A DNA stretch of 64,000 bases from Oscillospiraceae bacterium (GCA_902362965.1 CABIYQ010000002.1:241752-305751); one strand, 5' to 3'; shown: positions 1-8,440, counted from the first letter of the stretch. A program made the numbers and translations. Notes: generated by a model not told the origin, from the letters alone.

Positions 1-197
1 GCTCGTTTAATGAAATATTGAGTATAATTGGCAATTTATTTGATACTTTTATTAAAGTTCCGCTGAATTTTGACGACATTTTTAACAGTATTATTTCACT
101 GATAAAAACCGTGGTATTTGTAATTTTTGGCATAATGGCATTTAAACAGGAGGATATAAGAATCCCGCCTATTGATGATGCTATAGATAAAAAATAA
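1..197 (+). CDS. C-terminal end of an unknown membrane-type protein (partial)
   Basis: An open frame (codons starting at base 3) runs from the window edge to a TAA at 195-197 and gives about 64 residues. The tail reads NSIISLIKTVVFVIFGIMAF, a single hydrophobic stretch that could be a membrane segment, followed by a short charged end (FKQEDIRIPPIDDAIDKK). The 5' part lies outside the window, so neither family nor start can be judged. The next gene begins 19 bases downstream with its own strong ribosome site, so both may share a transcript. I do not recognise it. Confidence 0.55.
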   Translation, partial: SFNEILSIIGNLFDTFIKVPLNFDDIFNSIISLIKTVVFVIFGIMAFKQEDIRIPPIDDAIDKK

Positions 198-216
198 TTT
201 CAGGAGGATAATGGTT

Positions 217-705
217 ATGGCTTTTTGGGATAAGGTAAAGGGCGTTGCAAATGACGCAATGAACACTTTAAGTGATGCAGCTAAGGATGTTACCGAAAGT
301 GCTAAGGAAATGAATGAAAAATCAAAAATAAACAGAGCGATAAAGGTTGAAGAGGGTAAGATCAATAATCTTTATATGGTTATGGGCGAAAAAATTTTTA
401 ATGAAAATTCTTCTGCACCTGCCGGTTTTGAAGATCAGTTTGCCGGAATCAATACAGCTAAAAATGAAATTGAAAGACTTAAACAAGAACTTTCCAATAT
501 TGAGTCTGCTTCAAAATGTCCTAAGTGCGGCGCTAAAATAAGTCAGGGACAGAAATTCTGTCAGGGTTGCGGAAATAATCTTGATACACAGTCAGCCGGT
601 TCAGCGACTTCACAGGATTCAAACGGTTCAGGTCAGGTTATTGTGACTCAGGGACAGGAAGTTACTGAAACTCCTGCTTCGTCAGAAAGTAATGAAAATA
701 ATTAA
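217..705 (+). CDS. Zinc-ribbon domain protein
   Basis: A 162-residue soluble protein. The first 40 residues (MAFWDKVKGVANDAMNTL...) are alanine/lysine rich and probably helical; residues about 45-95 look like a coiled coil (EIERLKQELSNIE). A four-cysteine zinc ribbon follows (CPKCG ... CQGCG, near residues 100-118), then a Ser/Gln/Thr-rich disordered tail. The start at 217 is chosen over ATG 211 because AGGAGG at 202-207 is nine bases from 217 but only three from 211. Small zinc-ribbon proteins of this layout are common in Firmicutes and have no settled role. The gene ends in a strong terminator shared with the convergent cysK. Confidence 0.75.
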   Translation: MAFWDKVKGVANDAMNTLSDAAKDVTESAKEMNEKSKINRAIKVEEGKINNLYMVMGEKIFNENSSAPAGFEDQFAGINTAKNEIERLKQELSNIESASKCPKCGAKISQGQKFCQGCGNNLDTQSAGSATSQDSNGSGQVIVTQGQEVTETPASSESNENN

Positions 706-717
706 AAAACAGCATAA

Positions 718-747
718 AAAATCAGTCCAAACGGACTGATTTTTTTG
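718..747. terminator. Bidirectional intrinsic terminator
   Basis: The stem AATCAGTCC/GGACTGATT with loop AAAC is followed by a T run on the plus strand and preceded by an A run, so it can end both the zinc-ribbon gene and the convergent cysK-metY operon. Confidence 0.85.
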
Positions 748-748
748 T

Positions 749-1678
749 TTATTCAAAAAGCGCTGTTGAAAGATATCGCTCACCTGTATCGGGTAAAAGT
801 ACTACAATATTTTTTCCTTTATTTTCTGGTTTTTTAGCCGTTTGTATTGCCGCCCACAGAGCCGCACCGCTGGAAATTCCTACAAGAATACCTTCAGATT
901 TTGCAAATTTTCTTCCAGTCTCAAAAGCGGCTTCATTCGGTACTGGTATTATTTCATCATAAATTTTAGTATCTAGGATCTCCGGTACAAATCCAGCGCC
1001 GATGCCTTGGATTTTATGAGGACCGGCTTTTCCTTCACTTAATACCGGAGAAGATTCCGGTTCTACGGCAATTACTTTTACATCTGGATTTTTTGATTTA
1101 AGGTACTGACCTACACCGGTTACAGTACCTCCTGTACCGACTCCGGCAATAAAAATATCAACCTTACCGTCAGTATCTTCCCAGATTTCCGGACCTGTTG
1201 TTTCATAATGTGCTTTTGGATTTGACGAATTAACAAACTGTCCCAGTATTACAGAGTCCGCAATTTCCTTATTAAGTTCATCGGCTTTTGCAATTGCACC
1301 AGACATGCCTTTAGAACCGTCTGTAAGGACAATTTCTGCTCCGTAAGCCTTCAGCAGCTTTCTTCTTTCAATACTCATGGTTTCGGGCATGGTCATTATT
1401 GCCTTGTATCCCTTTGCAGCGGCAACTGCCGCAAGACCTATTCCTGTATTACCGCTTGTGGGTTCGATAATAGTAGCACCGGGTTTTAAAATGCCTTTTT
1501 CTTCAGCGTCTTTTATCATTTGTTTTGCAACTCTGTCCTTGACGCTTCCGGCAGGATTAAAATACTCGAGTTTAGCCAGAATAGATGCGTCAAGATTATT
1601 TTCAGACGCAAAGTTTGAGGCGTTGATTATCGGTGTTTTACCAATAAGCTCAGTTACACTGTTATAAATGTTTGACAT
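749..1678 (-). CDS. cysK: Cysteine synthase A (O-acetylserine sulfhydrylase)
   Basis: A 309-residue PLP enzyme that makes cysteine from O-acetylserine and sulfide. The PLP lysine is in PAGSVKDR (about residue 47), the substrate loop is EPTSGNTG, and the phosphate-binding glycine loop is GTGGTVTG. Length matches the CysK family. The start at 1678 (MSNIYNSV) sits behind AAAGGAGG; the longer frame upstream has no site of its own. It lies 13 bases after the O-acetylhomoserine sulfhydrylase gene, so the two form an operon for sulfide assimilation into cysteine and homocysteine. A cystathionine-synthase-like role cannot be excluded, but the motifs favour CysK. Confidence 0.93.
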   Translation of the reverse strand: MSNIYNSVTELIGKTPIINASNFASENNLDASILAKLEYFNPAGSVKDRVAKQMIKDAEEKGILKPGATIIEPTSGNTGIGLAAVAAAKGYKAIMTMPETMSIERRKLLKAYGAEIVLTDGSKGMSGAIAKADELNKEIADSVILGQFVNSSNPKAHYETTGPEIWEDTDGKVDIFIAGVGTGGTVTGVGQYLKSKNPDVKVIAVEPESSPVLSEGKAGPHKIQGIGAGFVPEILDTKIYDEIIPVPNEAAFETGRKFAKSEGILVGISSGAALWAAIQTAKKPENKGKNIVVLLPDTGERYLSTALFE

Positions 1679-1691
1679 AAGTTTTCCTCCT

Positions 1692-2987
1692 TTAAATTGC
1701 CTTGAAAGCTTCTTCAAGATCAAATAAAATATCGTCTATATGTTCAAGACCTATTGAAAGTCTAACAGTATTCGGTTTAATTCCTTGTTCTGCCAGTTCT
1801 TCTTCATTAAGCTGTGAATGAGTTGTTGAAGCCGGATGAATTACCAGTGATTTAGCGTCTGCCACGTTTGCAAGGAGTGAGAAAAGCTGAAGACTGTCAA
1901 TAAATTTCTTAGCTTCTTCTTCTCCGCCCTTTACTTCAAAGGTGAATATTGAACCTCCGCCGTTAGGGAAGTACTTATCATAAAGTTCCTTATAACCGTT
2001 TTCCGGCAAAGACGGATGATTTACATGCTCAACTTTGGGATGATTTTTCAGATATTCAACCACTTTTTTAGTATTTTCCACATGACGTTCAACACGAAGT
2101 GAAAGAGTTTCCAGTCCTTGAATTAAAAGGAAGGCATTGAATGGTGAAATCGCAGCGCCTGTATCACGAAGTAAAATAGCTCTGATTTTTGTAACAAATG
2201 CTGCTGCGCCTACAGCTTTGGAAAAGCTTATTCCATGATAGCTGGGGTTTGGTTCTGTAATACTTGGAAACTTACCGCTTGCTTCCCAGTCAAACTTACC
2301 GCTGTCAATTATGACGCCGCCCAGTGAAGTACCATGACCGCCGATAAATTTTGTTGCTGAATGAACAACGATGTCAGCACCGTATTCAATAGGTCTGATA
2401 AGATATGGAGTACCGAAAGTATTATCAATAACAAGCGGAATTTTATGTGCATGGGCAATATCAGAGAGCTTTTTGATATCAATAATATTTGAATTCGGAT
2501 TTCCAAGAGTTTCAATAAAAATTGCTTTTGTATTTTCCTGAATTGCCTTTTCAAAGCTTCCTTCCTCGTCCGGATCAACAAAAGTTGTTGAAATACCATA
2601 TTCCGGAAGGGTATGTGCCAGCAAATTATAAGAACCTCCGTAAATAGTCTTTGATGATACTATATGATCACCTGCTTGGGCAAGATTCTGAATTGCGTAA
2701 GTAATTGCAGCAGCTCCGCTTGCTACTGCAAGAGCTGCAACACCACCTTCAAGAGCTGCAATTCTCTGTTCAAAAACGTCCTGTGTAGGGTTGGTAAGAC
2801 GTCCGTAAATGTTTCCTGCATCTGTCAGACCAAATCTTGCGGCAGCATGTTCAGAATTTCTGAACACATATGATGTTGTCTGATATATAGGAACTGCCCT
2901 TGCGTCTGTTGCGGAATCAGGATTTTCCTGACCTGTATGAAGCTGCTTTGTTTCAAAACGGAAATTTCTGTTATCTTTTATACTCAT
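1692..2987 (-). CDS. metY: O-acetylhomoserine sulfhydrylase (Cys/Met metabolism PLP enzyme)
   Basis: A 431-residue enzyme of the Cys/Met PLP family, predicted to form homocysteine from O-acetylhomoserine and sulfide in the cytoplasm. It opens with [10 protein letters not shown], carries the PLP lysine in [15 protein letters not shown] (about residue 210), and ends with the family's [12 protein letters not shown]. The length of about 430 and the long insert regions fit O-acetylhomoserine sulfhydrylase better than cystathionine gamma-synthase (about 380). Start 2987 (MSIKDN) has GAGG eight bases upstream; an ATG at 3005 has no good site. It is the first gene of the operon with cysK, driven by the promoter at 3143-3171. 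Confidence 0.9.
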   Translation of the reverse strand: MSIKDNRNFRFETKQLHTGQENPDSATDARAVPIYQTTSYVFRNSEHAAARFGLTDAGNIYGRLTNPTQDVFEQRIAALEGGVAALAVASGAAAITYAIQNLAQAGDHIVSSKTIYGGSYNLLAHTLPEYGISTTFVDPDEEGSFEKAIQENTKAIFIETLGNPNSNIIDIKKLSDIAHAHKIPLVIDNTFGTPYLIRPIEYGADIVVHSATKFIGGHGTSLGGVIIDSGKFDWEASGKFPSITEPNPSYHGISFSKAVGAAAFVTKIRAILLRDTGAAISPFNAFLLIQGLETLSLRVERHVENTKKVVEYLKNHPKVEHVNHPSLPENGYKELYDKYFPNGGGSIFTFEVKGGEEEAKKFIDSLQLFSLLANVADAKSLVIHPASTTHSQLNEEELAEQGIKPNTVRLSIGLEHIDDILFDLEEAFKAI

Positions 2988-3107
2988 TTTTATTACCTCT
3001 TTCATTTAATAATATTTTTAATAGCGTTAATTTTTAATATTTTTTAACAGCACATTCGTGAATAACATTTAAAATTATAATAATACATAAAAAACCCTCC
3101 AAAGATT

Positions 3108-3171
3108 AAAACATATTATTCCTAGCGACTTGGTATGTTTTAAGTATACAGTATAATTTTCCACTTGTCAA
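3108..3171 (-). promoter_or_regulatory. metY-cysK promoter with palindromic operator
   Basis: On the minus strand TTGACA (3166-3171) is followed after 17 bases by TATACT (3143-3148). Just downstream lies a nested palindrome: outer arms AAAACATA/TATGTTTT (3108-3141) and an inner pair ATACCAAG/CTAGGAAT (3118-3136). The location over the start of transcription suggests repression. An Rrf2-family regulator of sulfur genes (such as CymR) is a reasonable guess, but no regulator gene lies here. Confidence 0.65.
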
Positions 3172-3197
3172 TAGTTTTTTTAAAATTTTTGGAATAT

Positions 3198-3291
3198 TTG
3201 ACTTTTAATATGCATTTAGGTATAATTTTATAAAAAAGCATGTAAAGGATACGAAAATCGTATGTAACATACAGTTGCAACTCAAAGTTGC
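3198..3291 (+). promoter_or_regulatory. Promoter and two operator-like palindromes upstream of an XRE gene
   Basis: TTGACT (3198-3203), a 17-base spacer and TATAAT (3221-3226) form a good promoter pointing at the XRE gene. The leader has two perfect 15-base palindromes, ATACGA-AAA-TCGTAT (3249-3263) and GCAACT-CAA-AGTTGC (3277-3291). Together with the divergent metY promoter they account for the 380-base gap 2988-3368. Confidence 0.6.
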
Positions 3292-3368
3292 GTAAAAGAA
3301 ACCGTATTTTGGTGGCGTACTGCTGCAAAAAAGTAGTAAAATAGAAGTATCAGAAGGGGGAAAGCTAT

Positions 3369-4112
3369 ATGACCTTTGGAGAAAAAATACAAAAGTTAAG
3401 AAAGGAAGCCGGTCTGTCCCAGGAAGAATTCTCTTATCAGTTAGGGGTATCACGACAGGCGGTCAGCAAGTGGGAGCGTGACAACGGATATCCGGAAACT
3501 GAGAAAATTGTCCGAATGAGCAGATTGTTTAATGTTTCTTTGGATTATCTTCTCAATGATGATGATTTACAAAAACCGGAGATCAGTCCCGATGAAAAAG
3601 GATTGTATATCAGTCGGGAAATGGCAGAGGGTTTTCTTTCATACCAAAAAAGAAAATTGCAGAAAACGGGAATTGCAGTCGGTTTGTTTTTCGGAGGTTT
3701 ATCCATTTCTTTTTGGGATGCAGAAATAAGTATGGTATTGCTTATGATATGTATTATTGTAGGGATAGTACTTTTATTTTCTGTGAAGTTAGCAGATGAT
3801 CCTTATCGCAGGATTTGGACAGAAAATTTATCCTTCGATAAAGCCGTAAAATCAGAGCTGATTTCTGATTATTCTGATAAAAAGAAAACAGTTCACATTA
3901 TTAACCTTGTCGGAATTGCGTTGATTGCCGTAGGATTTTTGTTGTGTCCGCTTATTGTTCCTGCGGAAATGTATGTCGTAGATAATATTGTTTTTGCTTG
4001 CGGAATGATATTAGCTGGTTTAGGTGCTTTTCTTTTCGTTTATATGTCCGGCATTATTAGGACTTATCGAATATTGATTATGAATGAGGAATATCATAAA
4101 AAAAGAAGGTGA
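3369..4112 (+). CDS. XRE-family HTH regulator with C-terminal membrane domain
   Basis: 247 residues. The N terminus is a typical XRE helix-turn-helix (FGEKIQKLRKEAGLSQEEFS, then VSRQAVSKWERDNGYPE), residues about 3-58. After a linker come hydrophobic stretches near residues 95-112, 117-137, 175-195 and 205-230, so the protein is likely a membrane-anchored regulator, an arrangement frequent in clostridia. The start ATG follows AGAAGGGGGAAAG. Its stop overlaps the ribosome site of the lipoprotein gene downstream, which suggests translational coupling and a shared job, perhaps envelope or drug sensing. Palindromes in its own leader suggest autoregulation. Confidence 0.75.
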   Translation: MTFGEKIQKLRKEAGLSQEEFSYQLGVSRQAVSKWERDNGYPETEKIVRMSRLFNVSLDYLLNDDDLQKPEISPDEKGLYISREMAEGFLSYQKRKLQKTGIAVGLFFGGLSISFWDAEISMVLLMICIIVGIVLLFSVKLADDPYRRIWTENLSFDKAVKSELISDYSDKKKTVHIINLVGIALIAVGFLLCPLIVPAEMYVVDNIVFACGMILAGLGAFLFVYMSGIIRTYRILIMNEEYHKKRR

Positions 4113-4119
4113 GGTTGCT

Positions 4120-4581
4120 TTGAAAAGAATATCAGCAGTATTTTTGATAATTAATTTTTTGTTTCTTGTCGGTTGCAGTTATCAGGATGATAGCATGGAA
4201 TCCAAAAAACAAAGTCGAATAGAAATATATTCTGTTGAAAATGATAAGCTTTTAAAAACTATTGATGACCAGATTGTTGTAAACGAATTATTTAGTACTT
4301 ATAATTGGGAAGAAAAAAGCGAGTTGTCTGATGATTTGATACCAGAGTACCAACTGCTGGTATATCAGGAGAAAACTATGCTATGGGGACAGGATCCTGA
4401 TAAAGATAGAGAATATGAACTTATTGCAACAATTACAACATTTCTGGATAGTTCATATATCGAAGAAGTAATTTCAAGCGATGTAGTCAAAAATATGAAA
4501 ATTCCGGAATATGCAATGACATTTTACTATATAATGCCTGATAAGATCATGGAGACATTACATGAACAATTAGAAGAGTAA
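4120..4581 (+). CDS. Small lipoprotein of unknown function, TTG start
   Basis: 154 residues. A lipoprotein signal peptide is clear: MKRISAVFLIINFLFLVGC, with lipobox LVGC. The mature part is acidic and globular, with no family I recognise. I choose TTG at 4120 because AGGTGAGG (4107-4114) lies five bases upstream and because this start leaves a clean signal peptide; the in-frame ATG at 4084 would fuse it to a hydrophilic extension inside the preceding gene. It is coupled to the XRE membrane regulator just upstream and ends at a strong terminator, so the pair is a two-gene operon. It may be the extracytoplasmic partner of that regulator, which is inference. Confidence 0.7.
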   Translation: MKRISAVFLIINFLFLVGCSYQDDSMESKKQSRIEIYSVENDKLLKTIDDQIVVNELFSTYNWEEKSELSDDLIPEYQLLVYQEKTMLWGQDPDKDREYELIATITTFLDSSYIEEVISSDVVKNMKIPEYAMTFYYIMPDKIMETLHEQLEE

Positions 4582-4626
4582 TATGTATTTGCCGTTGTTG
4601 TCAATTATAATCATATACATAAAATG

Positions 4627-4656
4627 ACCGTAGAAGAATGATCTTCTACGGTTTTG
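4627..4656. terminator. Intrinsic terminator between convergent genes
   Basis: An eleven-base perfect stem ACCGTAGAAGA/TCTTCTACGGT (4627-4637, 4642-4652) with loop ATGA and a short T run. It serves the lipoprotein operon and probably the CPBP gene on the other strand. Confidence 0.8.
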
Positions 4657-4668
4657 ATTTAAATATTT

Positions 4669-5835
4669 TTAAAAAGTAGTAACCATCAGAATTATAATAT
4701 ATACTGCCGCAGCTATAACAGCTGCCGGAGAAGTCAGAAAAAGATTCAGGCTTCTGAATTGCTGATGAATATTGGATTTGGGTAATTTGTTTTGCCGGCA
4801 AAAAAGAATAAACGATATGAGTCCGGCAAAAAATATTATGAATATCAATAAGTTGAAAATTATCATTAGCGCCGATTCGTTTTCGGCATAATTTAAAATA
4901 AATCCTGAAGCCGTTGACATAAGATTAATCGCAAAATGTACACATATTGAAGGAATCAGTGAATTATGTTTAACATCAAGATAACCCATGAAAATTCCCA
5001 CGAGAAATGCAAGTATAAACTGAGCGACATTTCCGTGCATAATTCCAAAGAAAAAGGCGCTGATAAAGATACCAAACCGCTGACTTACTTTAGAAAATGT
5101 TTTCATAATAAACCCACGGTAAAGAAATTCTTCGGTTATAGGCGCTATAATACATGCATAGCAGGCGGAAATTATAAAAGCTTTTGGATCAGTATATTTT
5201 ACAACATCAGAGTTTCCTATTAAATCGCTCTGAGTCATAATATTACCAAGAAAAGCTACTGTTATGCCGGCAATTCTTTGAATGAACAGTCCGGCTAAAA
5301 TATACTGAACGATGAGAGATCCCGTCAGTTTTTGAGTTTTAAACAATGATTTTATTTCTATATCGGCAAATTTACAGCCAATGAAAAATGCGGTAAGATT
5401 AGTTGCCAGGTAGCATAAGAGAGTAATTCCGGACGTTATAGAAGATCTGTTCATGTATTCGGAAATTTTTGCTCCTTCTCCTGAGATAACATCTGACAAA
5501 CTGATTCCATTTATTCCCATAAGCAACCCCATAACTGCAAAACTTAAAATATTTGCAAGTGTAACAGATATTACCAAATGAAAAAGAATTCCCCCTCCTG
5601 CAATATTGTAAAAATAACGTATCCTCTTTTTTTCTGCTTTACTGGGTAAGTGAGGAATTTTACAGCCTTCAATTGATATTTGCGGTACTATTTTTCCGTA
5701 ATCATCATTGTAATCGGGATTTTCTGTAGGATTGTCAAATGCATTATGCGGGTTTATAGGTTTAGTGTATTTGGGTTCATAAATTAATTCATTACTTTCA
5801 GTATTGATTTCTGATTTGTTTTGAATATTTTCCAT
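4669..5835 (-). CDS. CPBP family intramembrane glutamic-type protease
   Basis: 388 residues. An N-terminal hydrophilic region of about 85 residues precedes eight or so membrane segments. The CPBP (Abi/CAAX protease) motifs are present: EEFLYRGF near residue 237, then FFFGIMHG and SICVHFAINL carrying the two histidines. In this family the EExxxR glutamates and the histidines form an intramembrane active site; roles include prenyl-protein processing and bacteriocin self-immunity, and the substrate here is unknown. The start at 5835 is chosen because GGAGG sits at 5841-5845; the ATG at 5847 overlaps that site. It is transcribed alone from a promoter divergent to the Nudix gene. Confidence 0.85.
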   Translation of the reverse strand: MENIQNKSEINTESNELIYEPKYTKPINPHNAFDNPTENPDYNDDYGKIVPQISIEGCKIPHLPSKAEKKRIRYFYNIAGGGILFHLVISVTLANILSFAVMGLLMGINGISLSDVISGEGAKISEYMNRSSITSGITLLCYLATNLTAFFIGCKFADIEIKSLFKTQKLTGSLIVQYILAGLFIQRIAGITVAFLGNIMTQSDLIGNSDVVKYTDPKAFIISACYACIIAPITEEFLYRGFIMKTFSKVSQRFGIFISAFFFGIMHGNVAQFILAFLVGIFMGYLDVKHNSLIPSICVHFAINLMSTASGFILNYAENESALMIIFNLLIFIIFFAGLISFILFCRQNKLPKSNIHQQFRSLNLFLTSPAAVIAAAVYIIILMVTTF

Positions 5836-5867
5836 TTTATCCTCCATATAAAAACTATTTAATTATA

Positions 5868-5897
5868 ATTATATATCAAATTTGACAGATAGTCAAA
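5868..5897 (-). promoter_or_regulatory. CPBP gene promoter with inverted repeat over -35
   Basis: Minus strand TTGACT (5891-5896), 17 bases, TATAAT (5868-5873). The inverted repeat TTTGAC-AGATA-GTCAAA (5881-5897) covers the -35 box and may be an operator. Confidence 0.55.
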
Positions 5898-5917
5898 TAA
5901 TTATTGATGAAAAGTTG

Positions 5918-5946
5918 TGGACAAAGACTAAAAAATATGGTATAAT
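5918..5946 (+). promoter_or_regulatory. Nudix gene promoter
   Basis: TGGACA (5918-5923), 17-base spacer, TATAAT (5941-5946) preceded by TGG, an extended -10. Confidence 0.65.
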
Positions 5947-5987
5947 GTTACCGATAAATAAAATACTTGGAAAGGATTATAGTAAGT

Positions 5988-6401
5988 ATGTTTCATGAGA
6001 AATCCTGTGGTGCAATAGTCTATCGCAAGTCCCACGGAAACACAGAAATCCTGCTTATAAAGCATGTAAACAGCGGTCACTGGTCGTTTCCTAAAGGTCA
6101 TGTAGAGGGTAATGAAACCGAACTGGAAACAGCTCAGAGGGAAATTAAAGAGGAAACGGGTATTGATGTTATTCTTGACCCGACTTTTCGGGAAACCGTT
6201 TCATATTCTCCGAAAAAGGATACCCATAAAATTGTCGTATATTTTCTGGCAAAGGCAAAAAATTTTGACTTTATTCCTCAGGAGGAGGAAATTGCTGAAA
6301 TCAGATGGGTTGACATAGGGTACGCCGTTAATATTTTGACGTACGAAAACGACAGAGTAATTGTAAATAAGGCGAAAGCCGCTATAAAAGAAAGAGTGTA
6401 A
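5988..6401 (+). CDS. Nudix hydrolase (bis(5'-nucleosyl)-tetraphosphatase-like)
   Basis: 137 residues. The Nudix box GHVEGNETELETAQREIKEE is complete, with the REIKEETG core that binds the metal, near residues 37-60. The WSFPKGHVE lead-in and GAIVYR start resemble the Ap4A hydrolase subgroup that cleaves dinucleoside polyphosphates, but substrate cannot be set from sequence alone. ATG 5988 follows GGAAAGGA by about ten bases; the upstream in-frame alternative start lacks a site. It stands alone between its own promoter and a terminator that also faces purA. Confidence 0.85.
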   Translation: MFHEKSCGAIVYRKSHGNTEILLIKHVNSGHWSFPKGHVEGNETELETAQREIKEETGIDVILDPTFRETVSYSPKKDTHKIVVYFLAKAKNFDFIPQEEEIAEIRWVDIGYAVNILTYENDRVIVNKAKAAIKERV

Positions 6402-6430
6402 ATAATAAAAAAGTATTGCCATAAAAAGTA

Positions 6431-6462
6431 TAACCCGGAATTTTGTCCCGGGTTATTTTTTT
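6431..6462. terminator. Intrinsic terminator
   Basis: Stem TAACCCGG/CCGGGTTA (6431-6438, 6448-6455) then seven Ts. It ends the Nudix gene and lies just beyond the stop of convergent purA. Confidence 0.85.
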
Positions 6463-6474
6463 CTATAATACTAC

Positions 6475-7749
6475 TTATCTTTCAATAATCTGACTTCTGT
6501 CAGGACCTACTCCTATCATAGCGATTCGGCAGCCGCAAAGCTCTTCCAGACGTTCAATATACTTACGGCAGTTTAAAGGCAGTTCTTCAAAAGTTCTGCA
6601 TCCTGTAATGTCTTCTGTAAAGCCCTCAGCTTCCTCATAAATCGGCTCACAGCCTTCCAATTCTTCAAGAGTTGGAGGGAAATTATTGATAACGCTTCCA
6701 TCAGGCATTTTATAGCCTACGCAGATTTTTAAAGTTCCCAGACCGCAAAGAGTATCAAGCTTGTTGATGGCAAGTCCGTCAAGACCGTTTACTCTTACGG
6801 AATGCTTAACAATAACGGCGTCAAACCAGCCGGTTCTTCTTGGTCTGCCTGTGGTTGTACCGAATTCTCCGCCGACAGTTCTGATCTTATCACCGATTTC
6901 ATCGTCCAGCTCTGTAGGGAAAGGTCCTTTACCTACTCTTGTAGTATAAGCCTTTGCCACACCGATAATATTTGAGATCATTCTCGGACCTACACCTGTG
7001 CCGACGCACACTCCGGCAGACAGCGGATGAGAGGAGGTAACATAAGGATATGTACCGAAATCAATATCCAGCAATGTAGCCTGAGCACCCTCAAACATTA
7101 TAGTTTTACCGGCCTTGTCAGCATCAAATGTCAGTACAGAAACATCGTCAACGAAAGGTGCAAGGATCTTTCCGTATTCATTATATTCCTTAATAACAGC
7201 TTCTATGTCAACAGCTTCTCCGCCGTAAACCTCTGTTATAATTTTATTTTTCAGCTTTCCTGTAGATCTTACCTTTTCAGCAAATACCTCAGGATGAACC
7301 AGATCATAAATTCTGATCCCGCAGCGTTCATATTTATCCATATATGTAGGACCGATACCTCTTTTAGTAGTACCGATATCTGAGTTACCCCTGAACTGTT
7401 CAGAAAGACCGTCAAGAATAATATGCCAAGGCATTACAACATGAGCTCTCGGATCTATTTTCAAATTATCGGTAGAAATTCCTCTTTCGTGGAGGGATTT
7501 AAGCTCACCGGTAAAGTCTTTAGGATCAAGAACTACTCCGGCTCCGATAAGGCAGAGCTTGTCCGGATAAAGGATTCCGGAAGGAATTAGGTGAAGTTTG
7601 TATGTTTCACCGTTGTTTACAACAGTATGACCGGCGTTGTTACCGCCCTGAGAACGAACTACAACATCAGCACGTGAAGCAAGAATGTCTATAATTTTTC
7701 CCTTGCCTTCATCGCCCCACTGAGTTCCGACAACAATATTAGCAGGCAT
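6475..7749 (-). CDS. purA: Adenylosuccinate synthetase
   Basis: 424 residues, the normal family length. PurA joins IMP and aspartate with GTP to make adenylosuccinate, the first committed step to AMP. The start region NIVVGTQWGDEGKGKI has the GDEGKGK phosphate loop with the catalytic aspartate; GNNAGHTVV follows with the catalytic histidine; TTTGRPRRTGWFD and KLDTLCGL are the IMP and GTP contact regions. Start 7749 has AAAAGAGGAAAAG in front; the longer frame to 7842 crosses the promoter and is not used. It is monocistronic, from the promoter at 7812-7840. Confidence 0.96.
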   Translation of the reverse strand: MPANIVVGTQWGDEGKGKIIDILASRADVVVRSQGGNNAGHTVVNNGETYKLHLIPSGILYPDKLCLIGAGVVLDPKDFTGELKSLHERGISTDNLKIDPRAHVVMPWHIILDGLSEQFRGNSDIGTTKRGIGPTYMDKYERCGIRIYDLVHPEVFAEKVRSTGKLKNKIITEVYGGEAVDIEAVIKEYNEYGKILAPFVDDVSVLTFDADKAGKTIMFEGAQATLLDIDFGTYPYVTSSHPLSAGVCVGTGVGPRMISNIIGVAKAYTTRVGKGPFPTELDDEIGDKIRTVGGEFGTTTGRPRRTGWFDAVIVKHSVRVNGLDGLAINKLDTLCGLGTLKICVGYKMPDGSVINNFPPTLEELEGCEPIYEEAEGFTEDITGCRTFEELPLNCRKYIERLEELCGCRIAMIGVGPDRSQIIER

Positions 7750-7811
7750 TTCTTTTCCTCTTTTCAATAAGTTTAGGTACGCTTCAGAACAGATTCTTAT
7801 ACATACACTTA

Positions 7812-7853
7812 TTATTATATCAGAAAAAAAACGGCATTTCAAGAGAAATCGCC
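7812..7853 (-). promoter_or_regulatory. purA promoter embedded in a terminator hairpin
   Basis: Minus strand TTGAAA (7835-7840), 17 bases, TATAAT (7812-7817). The -35 box forms part of the stem ACGGCATTTC/GAAATCGCCGT (7829-7853), which has A and T runs on its two sides and so also looks like an intrinsic terminator for transcription coming from upstream. Confidence 0.7.
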
Positions 7854-7947
7854 GTTTTTTTCTAATATTGCATAAAATTGTAAAAATACATAATAAACAT
7901 TAAAAATTTATTGTAATTTGTAATAAATAAAAATTACCTCAAGATAC

Positions 7948-7977
7948 TTGATAAATATGCCCAATTAGTGCTATAAT
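7948..7977 (+). promoter_or_regulatory. Plus-strand promoter facing an antisense gene
   Basis: TTGATA (7948-7953), 18 bases, TATAAT (7972-7977) on the plus strand. The next plus-strand gene, malQ, starts 520 bases on, beyond a minus-strand gene. Its product could be an antisense RNA or a long malQ leader. The rest of the gap 7854-8006 is AT-rich with nothing recognisable. Confidence 0.4.
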
Positions 7978-8006
7978 AAAAATATATGTGAACATTTTAT
8001 TAATTT

Positions 8007-8393
8007 TTAACTGCTAAGTCGTCTGCTGATGGTTCTGCAAACATAATATGCAGGTATACAAAGAAAAAACCACAGAACTGTAAACGGCAGACATATTTGA
8101 CCCAGCACATTAAACGGCATGTCTGAATAATCCCACACATTCCATCGAAGTATAATGTTCACGATAACTCCTACCGTAAATTCTACGGAAGTTATTATAA
8201 CTGAACCTATCAGGCATTTCTGCCACAGAGGCGTACCGGTAAGCCGTACATGCATTTCATAGAGTATAGTAAGAATCAAACCGCCGGTAAGGGTCATTGT
8301 CCAGTGTGTAAATCCTCTGGAGGCTATTTCAAGTAAACTGTATACAAAGCAGCCGGTTAAAAAAACCAGCATTCTGACTCCAATATTTTTCAA
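8007..8393 (-). CDS. Four-TM integral membrane protein, possibly putative ABC-transporter type IV family
   Basis: 128 residues and almost entirely hydrophobic: about four membrane segments (residues 8-25, 32-50, 60-82, 95-120). The pattern FVYSLLEIASRGFTHWTMT resembles the family annotated as putative ABC-transporter type IV (CmpB-like), whose function is not known; this match is from memory of the motif and is uncertain. The start is a TTG at 8393 because GAGGAGGTGA lies seven bases upstream; the next ATG is seven codons later with no site. It is transcribed divergently from malQ. Confidence 0.6.
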   Translation of the reverse strand: MKNIGVRMLVFLTGCFVYSLLEIASRGFTHWTMTLTGGLILTILYEMHVRLTGTPLWQKCLIGSVIITSVEFTVGVIVNIILRWNVWDYSDMPFNVLGQICLPFTVLWFFLCIPAYYVCRTISRRLSS

Positions 8394-8416
8394 AGGGTCA
8401 CCTCCTCTATGTTTTT

Positions 8417-8440
8417 ATTATGTATTTTATAAAACATAAT
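8417..8440. promoter_or_regulatory. Inverted repeat in the divergent intergenic region before malQ
   Basis: ATTATGT (8417-8423) and ACATAAT (8434-8440) with a ten-base AT spacer lie between the start of the membrane-protein gene and malQ. It may be an operator; no clear sigma-A promoter for malQ was seen in 8394-8497. Confidence 0.3.

Noticed and set aside
2988..3107. SAM or T-box riboswitch in the metY leader
   Set aside because: None of the conserved riboswitch or T-box words was found; the leader is AT-rich without a terminator.
7750..7842. N-terminal extension of PurA by 31 residues
   Set aside because: It would cross the -10 box of the purA promoter, and the family start MPANIVVG follows a good ribosome site.
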